This document shows, in pieces, positions 16,605 to 25,482 of a stretch of 64,000 bases of DNA. The DNA comes from OMII01 sp947467385 (lineage in GTDB: Bacteria; Bdellovibrionota_C; UBA2361; OMII01): contig JBIKLA010000008.1 of NCBI GenBank assembly GCA_044360075.1, positions 62,001 to 126,000 on the forward strand, read 5' to 3'. The first letter of the stretch is position 1; each line of letters begins with the position of its first letter. The notes under the pieces were generated by a model, which saw only the letters and a list, made by a program, of their open reading frames with translations, did not search any database and was not told where the DNA came from. The position numbers were made by a program, and so were the translations under genes.

Positions 16605-16955
16605 ATGGAGTCGTCCAGCACTGCAGCAGGAGAGTCAAGAAAGCACGCCGGTGCGTATACCGCAGAGGATGTTGCCACGGGATCTCTTAACCTCGCGGGC
16701 AATGATACGTCAGAGGTCATGAAGAAGTTCCAGCGCAATTCGCAAGACTGTGGCTCACCGGAGGTTCAGATTGCCCTCCTGACTCGCCGTCTTGAGATCT
16801 TGTCGAAGCACTTCTCGACGAACCCTAAGGATTTCCACTCGCGTAAAGGCATGATGGACATCATCTCTCGCCGCAAGCGGATGCTTCACTACCTCCGTCA
16901 CGAGGACGTTGCTCGTTACAGAACCACGATTGCGGCCCTCGGTCTCCGTAAGTAG
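16605..16955 (+). CDS. rpsO: 30S ribosomal protein S15 with N-terminal extension
   Basis: Primary 16S rRNA-binding protein of the small subunit platform, which also contacts 23S rRNA. The S15 core begins near residue 32 ('VMKKFQRNSQDCGSPEVQIALLTRRL') and runs to the end, with 'KDFHSRKGMM' and 'RKRMLHYLR' conserved. The family is usually about 89 aa, but this frame gives 116. The extra residues at the front are Ser/Ala/Gly-rich. GGAG 7 nt upstream of the ATG at 16605 supports the long form. No ATG lies at the usual core start, although translation from an internal non-ATG codon cannot be ruled out. pnp follows, as in many bacteria. Confidence 0.95.
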   Translation: MESSSTAAGESRKHAGAYTAEDVATGSLNLAGNDTSEVMKKFQRNSQDCGSPEVQIALLTRRLEILSKHFSTNPKDFHSRKGMMDIISRRKRMLHYLRHEDVARYRTTIAALGLRK

Positions 16956-17022
16956 CGTTTTTGCAAAACTGACAATGAATGTAGGCGGCGCTTACCTTAA
17001 CCATGCGCCCAATAGGGAGCTA

Positions 17023-17038
17023 ACCTCTGGCGAGAGGT
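17023..17038 (+). other. RNA hairpin between rpsO and pnp
   Basis: ACCTCT-GGCG-AGAGGT forms a perfect 6-bp stem with a 4-base loop in the 150-nt rpsO-pnp spacer. In other bacteria this spacer carries structured RNase III/RNase E sites controlling pnp. The same function is an inference here. No T-run follows, so it is not a terminator. Confidence 0.4.
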
Positions 17039-17106
17039 CGGGGCCGCCGTGTAATCTCAGCCTGCGCGCAGGGAGCGCTTGGGCAGTAACAATTAGATAG
17101 GTACAT

Positions 17107-19212
17107 ATGTATATAGTAGAAAGAGATTTCCATGGGCGCACACTCCGCATCGAGTGTGGCCGCATTGCAAAGCAGGCCTCCGGCGCTGCGCTCGTCACAT
17201 ACGGCGAGTCAATGGTGCTCGTTACCGCCTGCTACGGCGCCTTCAAGGACGCGGGGTTCTTCCCCCTCACCGTTGATTACGTTGAGAAGACATACGCAGC
17301 CGGAAAGATTCCAGGCGGGTTCTTCCGCCGCGAGGGCAAGCTGAGTGAAAAGGAGACCCTCGTGTCTCGTCTCATCGACCGTCCCGTTCGCCCGCTCTTC
17401 CCAGAGGGTTTTCAGCGTGAGGTCCAGGTCGTTGCGACGGTCCTGTCGGCTGACGACCAGAACGACACTGATGTTCTTGCGATGTGCGGAGCGTCGGCGG
17501 CCCTAACGATTTCAGAACTTCCGTTCGAGGGGCCTCTGGCAGGCGTTCGCGTCGCCCGCGTGAACGGCAAGCTCCTCATCAATCCAACTATCTCGCAGCT
17601 TGCGGGAGCAGATCTCAATTTCATCGTGGCCGGAACCAAGGACGCCATCGTGATGGTTGAGGGAGGCGCTCACGAGGTTCCCGAGGCAGAGGTGCTTGAG
17701 GGGCTCTTCTATGCTCACGAGCAGCTCCAGGTCATCAACGAGATGCAGCAAGAGCTGCAGTCGAAGCTCGGAAAGCCAAAGATGGTATTCACGCCGAAGG
17801 AGTACGACGCGGCGATCATGCAGCGCATGAAGGACTTCGTTACGCCGCCCCTCAAGGCAGCGATCAAGGTCCGCGAGAAGCTCGCCCGGGGCGAAGCCGT
17901 TGGTGCTGCACACGCGGCTCTCTTGGCAGAGTTCGTGAAGGAGGGCGACGAGAACGCCGCGCTTCACCAGAAGATTGCGGGCAAGGTGTTCGAGGATTGT
18001 CACTATAACCTTGTGCGCGACTTGGCCCTCGACGAAGGTGTTCGCCTTGATGGACGCGACACCAAGACCGTCCGCCCGATCTCGATCGAGGTGGGATTGC
18101 TCCCGCGTACGCACGGGTCGGCTCTCTTTACCCGCGGTGAGACGCAGTCGATCGTGGTTACGACGCTCGGAACTGAGTCAGAGGCGCAGCGTATCGACAA
18201 CCTCCTCGGCGAGGCATCGAAGACCTTCATGCTGCATTACAACTTCCCGCCGTTCTCGGTTGGCGAGACCAAGCCGATGCGCGGACCGGGCCGCCGAGAG
18301 ATCGGACACGGAGCGCTTGCTGAGCGCGCCGTGCGCTCAATGGTTCCGGAGGGCAAGTCCTTCCCGTATGTAATTCGGGTTGTGTCCGAGATCACCGAGA
18401 GCAACGGCTCCTCGTCGATGGCGACGGTGTGTGGCGCGAGCCTCTCCATGATGGATGCGGGCGTGCCTCTCAAGGCGCCGGTGGCCGGAGTGGCGATGGG
18501 CCTTATTAAGCGTGACGAAAAGTTTGTGGTCCTCACTGACATCCTCGGCGACGAGGATCACCTCGGCGACATGGACTTCAAGGTGTGCGGAACGTCGCGC
18601 GGCATCACGGCGCTTCAGATGGACATCAAGATCAAGGGCCTCAGCCGTGATATCATGGACAAGGCAATGGCGCAGGCTCGCGACGGCCGATTGCACATCC
18701 TTGATGAGATGAAGAAGGCCATCGACGCGCCGCGCACGCAGCTGAGCCAGTATGCTCCGCGCATCGTGACGATGAAGATTAACCCTGACAGGATTCGTGA
18801 CATCATCGGGCCGGGTGGCAAGACGATCCGCTCGATTACCGAGTCGTGCGGCGTCAAGATCGAGGTTACTGACGATGGCACGGTGTCGATCGCGAGCAAC
18901 GACAGCACCAAGGTCAATAACGCGATCGCTATCATCGAAAGCCTGACGCAGGAAGCTGTTGTCGGAAAGATCTACCGCGGCGTCGTCAAGCGCTTGGCTG
19001 ATTTCGGCGCGTTCGTCGAGATCATCCCGGGCACTGACGGCCTTGTGCACATCTCGCAGATCGCCGAGGAGAAGATCCGGCGCGTTGACGACGTCCTGAG
19101 CGAGGGCGATGAGGTGTGGGTCAAGGTGCTTGAAGTTGATCGGCAGGGCAAGATTCGCCTGTCGATGAAGGAGGCTGCCGCCGACATGAAGCAGCAGCTT
19201 GAGCAGGCGTAA
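17107..19212 (+). CDS. pnp: Polyribonucleotide nucleotidyltransferase (PNPase)
   Basis: Phosphorolytic 3'-5' exoribonuclease, trimeric, working in mRNA decay and usually with the RNase E degradosome. It has 701 aa. The first RNase PH-like domain includes 'AAGKIPGGFFRREGKLSEKE'. A helical linker follows, and the second, catalytic RNase PH domain includes 'FPPFSVGETKPMRGPGRREIGHG'. The KH domain has the GPGG loop at about 566-569 ('IIGPGGKTIRSI') and the C-terminal S1 domain ('VVKRLADFGAFVEI') starts near 625. AGGT lies just before the ATG. The gene is complete with no unusual substitutions noticed. Confidence 0.98.
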   Translation: MYIVERDFHGRTLRIECGRIAKQASGAALVTYGESMVLVTACYGAFKDAGFFPLTVDYVEKTYAAGKIPGGFFRREGKLSEKETLVSRLIDRPVRPLFPEGFQREVQVVATVLSADDQNDTDVLAMCGASAALTISELPFEGPLAGVRVARVNGKLLINPTISQLAGADLNFIVAGTKDAIVMVEGGAHEVPEAEVLEGLFYAHEQLQVINEMQQELQSKLGKPKMVFTPKEYDAAIMQRMKDFVTPPLKAAIKVREKLARGEAVGAAHAALLAEFVKEGDENAALHQKIAGKVFEDCHYNLVRDLALDEGVRLDGRDTKTVRPISIEVGLLPRTHGSALFTRGETQSIVVTTLGTESEAQRIDNLLGEASKTFMLHYNFPPFSVGETKPMRGPGRREIGHGALAERAVRSMVPEGKSFPYVIRVVSEITESNGSSSMATVCGASLSMMDAGVPLKAPVAGVAMGLIKRDEKFVVLTDILGDEDHLGDMDFKVCGTSRGITALQMDIKIKGLSRDIMDKAMAQARDGRLHILDEMKKAIDAPRTQLSQYAPRIVTMKINPDRIRDIIGPGGKTIRSITESCGVKIEVTDDGTVSIASNDSTKVNNAIAIIESLTQEAVVGKIYRGVVKRLADFGAFVEIIPGTDGLVHISQIAEEKIRRVDDVLSEGDEVWVKVLEVDRQGKIRLSMKEAAADMKQQLEQA

Positions 19213-19255
19213 CGCTCGCCTCATAGAGTTACCGCCAAAAGGGGGCGCGGCATCG

Positions 19256-20101
19256 ATGCTTCGAAACGGGTTCACAGGAGCACCGTTAGGGGATCGGGCC
19301 GCCCCCTCTTTTTTTGCTGCGCTGCAATTCTTGCTGGTGCTTATGCCAGCCCTGTTCGGGCCTAGTTCCGCCGGTGCAGAAGATGTGCCGTTTTCCCCCA
19401 GAAAAGATGTTGAGCAGTCGCTCTCGAAGAGGCGTGATACCGAGAAGCCCGCTAAGGTGGTGTACTCTTTCGCCCGATACGAGGGGGCATTGCGCCCCTT
19501 GTGCCGAGCAATGAAGCCCGATGGTCACGTGGACCGGCTCGTTGAGTGTGTCGAGGGGCTGTTGAGGGAGGAGTCGGAATGCCAGTCATGCCGGGCCCTC
19601 GCCCGCGCTGTGGATGTCGCGTGCCGAGATTTCGGAAGCAAGGCAGAGGAGCAAAAGAGCAAAAGCGCCAAGGCTTTTCAGAGCAAGAGAGCCAATCCCA
19701 CCCCGGTCCCGACAGAAGCTGAAGAGGAGCCTGCAGCAGACAGCGAACAGGAAACGGGCGGAGACGCCGAAGCTGAGCAGCCCGCTGAGGGCGAGGTGTC
19801 CGCGGCGCTCCCGCTTGCAACTCCTTCCGCAAGGGCGAAGCAGAGGCTCCCGTCGGTGCAGGTAGTTGAGCTCGCATCCGCGCTAAGCGTGCGCATGCAG
19901 TCTGATGAGCCCGGACCAGAGCCTACCCTGAAGGCCCTCGACGCGCTCCTGCAGCGGGTGCTCGCGTCCCCGGGCATCTCGCAAACCGAGCGCGATTACT
20001 TTTCAACTCTTCGAGAATACCTCATTTCTGCTTGGCAGGGCCGTCCGGCAGCGGCTTCCGGCCACGAGCATTCCTCGGGTCACGGCGACGGAGCGCACTA
20101 A
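19256..20101 (+). CDS. Secreted protein of unknown function with acidic linker
   Basis: About 281 aa from the ATG at 19256; the frame is open from 19199, inside pnp. The N-terminus has a hydrophobic stretch ending 'GPSSAGAED', a likely signal peptide. A small folded part follows with four cysteines ('PLCRAMKPD', 'LVECVEG', 'ECQSCRALARAVDVACRD' region), which could form disulfides. Then comes an acidic Glu/Ala/Pro linker (about 155-200), a helical C-terminal part and a His/Gly/Ser tail (HEHSSGHGDGAH). It resembles no family I recognise. It lies between pnp and rpsA on the same strand and probably shares the pnp transcript. Confidence 0.65.
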   Translation: MLRNGFTGAPLGDRAAPSFFAALQFLLVLMPALFGPSSAGAEDVPFSPRKDVEQSLSKRRDTEKPAKVVYSFARYEGALRPLCRAMKPDGHVDRLVECVEGLLREESECQSCRALARAVDVACRDFGSKAEEQKSKSAKAFQSKRANPTPVPTEAEEEPAADSEQETGGDAEAEQPAEGEVSAALPLATPSARAKQRLPSVQVVELASALSVRMQSDEPGPEPTLKALDALLQRVLASPGISQTERDYFSTLREYLISAWQGRPAAASGHEHSSGHGDGAH

Positions 20102-20168
20102 ACTCTCCACTTTGGTCGTTTGCCGCCATAAGTGCCTGATTAATCTTAGTGATTGTGGGTCTCGCGGG

Positions 20169-20197
20169 TTGACCCTAGCTGCTCCGCCGGGTACCAT
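20169..20197 (+). promoter_or_regulatory. Sigma70-type promoter for rpsA
   Basis: TTGACC (20169-20174), 17-bp spacer, TACCAT (20192-20197) lie in the 253-bp gap between the secreted-protein gene and rpsA. They would give a leader of about 150 nt, long enough for translational autoregulation. Confidence 0.55.
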
Positions 20198-20354
20198 AAG
20201 GGGCTCTCTCCGCTAGGGTTTCTGGTGGCGGGGGCTAGTTGCGCAATGACGCAACCACCCGTTTCGTGCGCCAAGGGCTGTTCATCGGTTCGCTTGCTCG
20301 CGGCGTAGGAAGGGGGGATAGCAAACCAAAGAACCGAATAAGGCTGTATTTTTC

Positions 20355-22100
20355 ATGGCAAGCTCATTTTCAGCTAGCTCCTTTGGGGGCTTTAAGGGAA
20401 GCGACGGAGAGTCTTCATTTGCAAGCGAGTTCGAGTCGCTTCTCCGTGAGCGCTTCGACAACATGCGCCCCGGCAAGATCGTTTCGGGTGTCGTCACGCA
20501 TGTCGGCAAAGAGATGGTATCGGTTGATATCGGATTCAAGTCTGAGGGCGTTGTTCCGACGGAGCAGTTCCCGTACGAAGACGGCAAGATTCAGGTAAAG
20601 GTCGGCGACAAGGTCGACGTATTTATCATCGCCCTCGAGAACGAGATGGGCCAGGTGCTGCTCTCGAAGGAAAAGGCTGACCAGAAGCGTGTCTGGGAGC
20701 AGATAGAGAACACCTTCAAGACCGACGGCCGAATCAAGGGTAAGGTAGTCCAGAAGGTGAAGGGTGGACTGCATGTCGATGTTGGCATTCCGGCGTTCCT
20801 TCCGGGCTCGCAGATCGACATTCGCCCGCACCGCAACCTCGATAAGTTCCTCGGCCAGGAATACGATTTTAAGGTTCTTAAGATCACCCGAGACAAGGGC
20901 AATATCGTCCTCTCTCGCCGTGCTGTGCTGCTTGGTGAGCGCGATGAGCTTCGGGCCGCAACCCTCAAGGTTCTCCAAGAGGGTGTGGTCATGGAGGGCG
21001 TGGTCAAGAACGTCACTGACTACGGCGCATTCATCGACCTCGGCGGAATCGACGGCCTCCTCCACATCACGGACATCTCGTGGGGACGCATCAATCATCC
21101 GTCAGAGAAGCTCTCGGTAGGCCAGACCGTTCCGGTGGTCGTGCTTAAGTACGATCAGGAGAAGGAGCGCGTCAGCCTCGGCATGAAGCAGCTCACGCCA
21201 GATCCGTGGATCACGGCGCACGAGCGCTTCCCAATCGGCGGCCGCGTCAAGGGACGCGTGAAGTCGGTAACTGACTACGGCGCGTTTGTGGAGCTTGAGG
21301 AGGGCGTGGAAGGCCTTGTTCACGTTTCCGAGATGAGCTGGACGAAGAAGGTTCGCCATCCGTCGAAGATCGTGTCAGAAAACGAGCAGCTGGAAGCAGT
21401 TGTGCTCGGCATCGACACCGAGCAGCAGCGCATCAGCCTCGGCATGAAGCAGCTTCTGCCTAACCCGTGGGAAGACCTCCAGAGGATTCACCCGGTTGGC
21501 TCTCGCGTTAACGGCAAGGTTCGCTCGATCACCGAGTTCGGAATCTTCGTGGGCATTGAGGACGGCATCGACGGCCTTGTGCACATCTCCGACTTCTCGT
21601 GGACGAAGCGCATCAAGGATCCGAAGGAGATTCAGGAGATGTTCAAGAAGGGCGATGACGTCGAGGCAGTTGTGCTCGACATCGACGTCCCCAATGAGCG
21701 CCTGAGCCTCGGCATCAAGCAGCTGTCTGAGGATCCGTGGGACACCATCGCCCAGCGCCACCCGGTTGGCACCAAGATCAAGGGCACGGTTACTGCGATC
21801 ACTGAGTTCGGCGTGTTCGTTGAGATCGAGAACGGCGTTGAGGGTCTTATCCACAATTCGCAGCTCGGCATCGACAAGAGCCAAGAGGTCGCTCAGGCGT
21901 TCCCGGTTGGCTCCCAGGTTGAGGCTGAAGTCACGAACGTGGACACTGGCGAGCGCCGCATCAGCTTGAGCGCCCGCTCCATCAAGGAGCGCGCACGCAA
22001 GGATTCCGGCTTCGACGCCCAGTACATGGGTGACGACGAGGGAGCTCGCGTGACGTTCGGAGATCTCATTCGTGAGCAGCTCCGCGGCGATAAGGAGTAG
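20355..22100 (+). CDS. rpsA: 30S ribosomal protein S1
   Basis: Ribosome-associated RNA-binding protein that unfolds mRNA leaders for initiation. It has 581 aa with six S1 (OB-fold) repeats starting at about residues 35, 120, 207, 292, 380 and 465. They are visible as recurring 'G.V..VTDYGAFV.L..G.DGLVH.S..SW' and 'RISLGMKQL' patterns. Repeats 3-6 are the most regular, as in other S1 proteins. The front 25 residues are Ser/Gly/Phe-rich and specific to this protein. The gene is followed by a very strong terminator. Confidence 0.97.
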   Translation: MASSFSASSFGGFKGSDGESSFASEFESLLRERFDNMRPGKIVSGVVTHVGKEMVSVDIGFKSEGVVPTEQFPYEDGKIQVKVGDKVDVFIIALENEMGQVLLSKEKADQKRVWEQIENTFKTDGRIKGKVVQKVKGGLHVDVGIPAFLPGSQIDIRPHRNLDKFLGQEYDFKVLKITRDKGNIVLSRRAVLLGERDELRAATLKVLQEGVVMEGVVKNVTDYGAFIDLGGIDGLLHITDISWGRINHPSEKLSVGQTVPVVVLKYDQEKERVSLGMKQLTPDPWITAHERFPIGGRVKGRVKSVTDYGAFVELEEGVEGLVHVSEMSWTKKVRHPSKIVSENEQLEAVVLGIDTEQQRISLGMKQLLPNPWEDLQRIHPVGSRVNGKVRSITEFGIFVGIEDGIDGLVHISDFSWTKRIKDPKEIQEMFKKGDDVEAVVLDIDVPNERLSLGIKQLSEDPWDTIAQRHPVGTKIKGTVTAITEFGVFVEIENGVEGLIHNSQLGIDKSQEVAQAFPVGSQVEAEVTNVDTGERRISLSARSIKERARKDSGFDAQYMGDDEGARVTFGDLIREQLRGDKE

Positions 22101-22136
22101 TAGTCTGCGGCGCCGCGCAAGCGGCCTTTAGGCTCA

Positions 22137-22174
22137 GGAAAAGGGCGAGGGTCTCCTCGCCCTTTTCCTTTTGG
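22137..22174. terminator. Strong intrinsic terminator after rpsA, also serving the opposite strand
   Basis: GGAAAAGGGCGAGG (22137-22150) and CCTCGCCCTTTTCC (22155-22168) make a perfect 14-bp stem with loop GTCT, followed by TTTT. It lies between the convergent rpsA and receiver genes, just before the latter's stop. The A/T-rich stem base also makes it usable on the minus strand. Confidence 0.85.
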
Positions 22175-22180
22175 GCCTGC

Positions 22181-22579
22181 TCATACTGCGCGTGCGCGCG
22201 GCGGACGCCCGATGGCGGCCACGGCAGCGGACTGGAGGCTAACGGGCGAAAAAGGCTTGGTCAGAAAAGCGGTGTTGGGGGCCCTGAGAACGTCCTCAAC
22301 CTCGCTCTCGCCTGCGTGGCCGGACATGAGAACGAAGGGCGCATTCACGGAGTGGGCCCTGAGGAGCTTAAAGAGCTCAGACCCAATCAGGCCTGGCATG
22401 CGCTGGTCGCTTAGGATCAGGTCGCATTCGATCCCCGCCCTCAGGTATGCCAGGGCCTCCGTCGGCCCCCCAAAAGCCATCACCGCACACCCCATCGTTT
22501 GGAGCAGCAAGGTCAAGGCCTTTAACACTCCAGGCTCATCATCAATAAGGACGACTTTACATCCGGCTAAGGCGCTCAT
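22181..22579 (-). CDS. Single-domain response regulator (receiver)
   Basis: A stand-alone CheY-like receiver of 132 aa without output domain. Acidic pocket D13-D14, phosphoacceptor D58 in 'LSDQRMPG', the conserved Ser in 'VLMSGH' (about 86) and Lys in 'LTKPF' (108) are all present, so phosphorylation should work. The start MSALAGC at 22579 has GGGAG upstream; the longer frame to 22654 lacks family similarity. No histidine kinase is nearby, so its partner is encoded elsewhere. It could act as a phosphorelay shuttle or by protein contact. Confidence 0.93.
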   Translation of the reverse strand: MSALAGCKVVLIDDEPGVLKALTLLLQTMGCAVMAFGGPTEALAYLRAGIECDLILSDQRMPGLIGSELFKLLRAHSVNAPFVLMSGHAGESEVEDVLRAPNTAFLTKPFSPVSLQSAAVAAIGRPPRARAV

Positions 22580-22742
22580 CACTACTCCCTTAGGTATGGC
22601 AAAACGAGAGGGCACACCCCGCCCCATATTGTATCGGATGCCGCAGGAGCTCATTTGACTCGCGCCATCCGCACCGTTGTCAGGAGGCTGCCATAAATCG
22701 CCGCCCTTTCAGCAGAAATCTATTTACCCCATCCTCTGAGGC

Positions 22743-25385
22743 ATGGTTTTATTTCACGTTATGGCAGTTCCGGCGACCAAGCACGATCTCTCCCCGATGA
22801 TGCAGCGCTACCTGGAGTATAAGGAGCGTTATCCGGATGCCATCCTGTTCTTTCAGGTGGGCGACTTCTACGAGCTCTTCTTTGACGATGCGGTGGCGGT
22901 CTCCAAGGCTCTCAACCTTACTCTCACGTCCCGGGATAAGAACGCTGCAAATCCTATCCCCATGTGCGGCGTTCCCGTGTCCGTCCTGGACGGGTACGTC
23001 GATCGGCTTCTTCCCCTCGGCTTCTCGGTTGCGGTGGTCAGCCAGAGCGGCTCGGGTTCGGGGGTGGATCGGGCTCTTGAGCGGTTTGTGACTCCTGGCA
23101 TGCGGCTCTTCAACAGCATCTCCTCGGATGTGGCCGAGAGCCTTATTGCGGCGGTGGGTATCGACGCCAGCGGAAGCATGGCGTCGATCGCGTGCACCGA
23201 TCCCCAAACGGGAATTATATCAGTCCGGGATTCGCTTGAGCTCGGTATTATTCCGCGCGAGCTCGCCAACCTTATGGTCCGTGAGGTGGTGCTTCCGAGA
23301 GCGGCGTTTGGCGACAAAGTGGACAGGCGGACCGGCTGGGTCCGGTCGATTGAGGGCGCGGTATCGAAGGCAGCGATGCGCTTCCGTGGTGAGCCGGCTG
23401 GGCCCACGGAGCTTGAGAGGGGGCTCGGCACCGACGCGGCGGCCGAGCTTCATGCCATGAGTGTTTCAGCAAAGCGTGCCGTTAGGTCGCTTCTTTCGTA
23501 CCTCGACGAGATCTCGCTGGGCAATCCGGTTCCGGTGCGGGAGCTCTCCCTCTTTCGGAGTGCAGGCAGTGTCATCATCGATGCGGCTACCCGCAGAAAT
23601 CTGGAGCTCGTGCAGAACACGAAAGATGGCTCTGCTGCCGGCACGCTGTTTGGGTTCCTGAACGAAACGGTTACGCCGGGTGGCGCCAGGCTGCTGCGAA
23701 ACTGGATCCTCACTCCCCTGATCGACGTCGGGCAAATTCGGGACAGGCAAGCCGCCCTAAAAGAAGTCATGCCGGGCGCGCGCGGGGTGCTCAAGTCCCT
23801 GCAGGGATTGAGCGACCTTGAGCGCCTCACTGCGCGTATTCAGCTCTCTGTTGGCTCGCCAAAGGACCTCGGTGCTGTCCGGGATACCCTTGAGCGGCTG
23901 CCGCAGCTTCGGCAGATCCTTTCGGAAGCTGGCTCGAAGCTGCTTGCTGGCTGCGTGTCCGCTCTCACTCCTCCACCTGGGGTGTGCGAGCTGTTACAGC
24001 GTGCTCTCGTGGACTCTCCGCCGCATGTGCTCCATGATGGCGGCGTCATCCGCGAGGGCTATGACGTACAGCTTGACGAGATTCGCGGCATCCGCGCCAC
24101 GGCTGACGCGTGGAGGGAGCAGTTTGAGGCGCAGGAGCGGCAGGGCTCCGGCATATCGAGCCTGAAGGTTAAGTCCAACAACGTCATCGGCTTCTTCATC
24201 GAGGTCCCGACGTCCCAGGGCTCGAAGGTTCCCGCCAATTACATACGCCGGCAGAGCACAGCCAACGCGGAACGCTTTACGACGCCTGAGCTCAAAAAGC
24301 ATGAGGATGCGGTCATCACTGCTGTTGATAGGCAGATAAAGCGCGAGCAGGAGCTTTTTGTGGCGCTGCGGGCCGAGATTGCGAAGTCCGTGGAGGTGCT
24401 GCGTCATGTGGCAAGAGGCATTGCGGTTGCCGACACGATTGCGGCTCTGGCTGTTGTGGCAGAGGGCAACGCGTGGGTTGAGCCGGAAGTAACCGAGGAC
24501 CCTGTCCTTGAGATTGAGCGTGGACGCCATCCGATAGTGGCGGCGCTGCTTGAGGGGGCGTTCATCCCGAACTCAGTTGCCTTCTTAGGGGATGGGCCGA
24601 CCTGCTTTCTTGTGACTGGCCCAAATATGGGAGGAAAGTCGACCTATCTGCGGCAGACGGCGCTCATCGCGCTTCTTGCGCAGATCGGGTCGTTCGTTCC
24701 GGCGGAGCGTGCCAAGGTGGGGATAATCGACAGGGTCTTTGCGCGGCTCGGTGCTGCCGACGACCTGCATGAGGGTGAGTCGACCTTCATGGTTGAGATG
24801 CGGGAGGCGGCGCACATCCTCTCGCATGCCACCCGCCGATCGCTGGTCCTCATAGATGAGCTCGGCCGGGGTACGGCTACGTCTGACGGCTTGTCGCTCG
24901 CACAAGCTATCCTGGAGCGGCTGGCGCTTGAAGTGAAGTGCAGAACCCTCTTCGCCACCCACTACCATGAGCTCACCGGGCTTGCCGGCTCGTGCAAGGA
25001 GATTGAGAACCTTTCGGTCGGCTCCGTCGAGCGGGAGGACACGGTGATCTTTACCCATGAGATTCAAGCCGGCCCGGCGCCCCGCTCATACGGGCTTGAG
25101 GTCGCGAAGCTCTCGGGGCTGCCGGCAGAGGTTATCGCCCGGGCGTTTGAGGTGCTCGCATCGTTGCCGGGCGCGGGGACAAAGCAGACGGTGATCAAGA
25201 AGCCGGTGCAGCAGCCGGATCTCTTCGCGCCCCGGCCATCTCCGGCCGACGCGGTGGCGCTTAAGCTTAAGGAGCGAATTGAGTCTCTCAACCTCGAGGA
25301 CCTCTCGGCTCGCGAGGCGCTCTCGCTGCTCTATGAGCTTAAGGAGCTGGGGGCGGCGGCTAGAGTTCCGGCTCCCGTGAGGTAA
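22743..25385 (+). CDS. mutS: DNA mismatch repair protein MutS
   Basis: Recognises base mismatches and small loops and recruits MutL. It has 880 aa. The mismatch-binding Phe-x-Glu lies in 'FFQVGDFYELFFDDA' (FYE at about 42-44). The connector, lever and clamp domains fill the middle. The ATPase carries Walker A GPNMGGKST (about 623-631), 'DDLHEGESTFMVEM' and 'LIDELGRGTATSDG', followed by 'FATHYHEL'. The C-terminal dimerisation helix-turn-helix is present. ATG at 22743 has GAGG only 1 nt away, so ATG 22761 (MAVPATKHD) is an alternative start. Confidence 0.97.
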   Translation: MVLFHVMAVPATKHDLSPMMQRYLEYKERYPDAILFFQVGDFYELFFDDAVAVSKALNLTLTSRDKNAANPIPMCGVPVSVLDGYVDRLLPLGFSVAVVSQSGSGSGVDRALERFVTPGMRLFNSISSDVAESLIAAVGIDASGSMASIACTDPQTGIISVRDSLELGIIPRELANLMVREVVLPRAAFGDKVDRRTGWVRSIEGAVSKAAMRFRGEPAGPTELERGLGTDAAAELHAMSVSAKRAVRSLLSYLDEISLGNPVPVRELSLFRSAGSVIIDAATRRNLELVQNTKDGSAAGTLFGFLNETVTPGGARLLRNWILTPLIDVGQIRDRQAALKEVMPGARGVLKSLQGLSDLERLTARIQLSVGSPKDLGAVRDTLERLPQLRQILSEAGSKLLAGCVSALTPPPGVCELLQRALVDSPPHVLHDGGVIREGYDVQLDEIRGIRATADAWREQFEAQERQGSGISSLKVKSNNVIGFFIEVPTSQGSKVPANYIRRQSTANAERFTTPELKKHEDAVITAVDRQIKREQELFVALRAEIAKSVEVLRHVARGIAVADTIAALAVVAEGNAWVEPEVTEDPVLEIERGRHPIVAALLEGAFIPNSVAFLGDGPTCFLVTGPNMGGKSTYLRQTALIALLAQIGSFVPAERAKVGIIDRVFARLGAADDLHEGESTFMVEMREAAHILSHATRRSLVLIDELGRGTATSDGLSLAQAILERLALEVKCRTLFATHYHELTGLAGSCKEIENLSVGSVEREDTVIFTHEIQAGPAPRSYGLEVAKLSGLPAEVIARAFEVLASLPGAGTKQTVIKKPVQQPDLFAPRPSPADAVALKLKERIESLNLEDLSAREALSLLYELKELGAAARVPAPVR

Positions 25386-25482
25386 CACAGGCCCAGGGAA
25401 GTGCGGAAACGGAGCTCGTTGCGGTGTTTAGGGCTCAGGAGTATCCTCCGGGAGACGCGTCAAACAAATTTTCGCCGGCTGC

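Noticed and set aside
18337..19275. 312-codon minus-strand frame opposite pnp
   Set aside because: Antisense shadow of PNPase with no recognisable domain.
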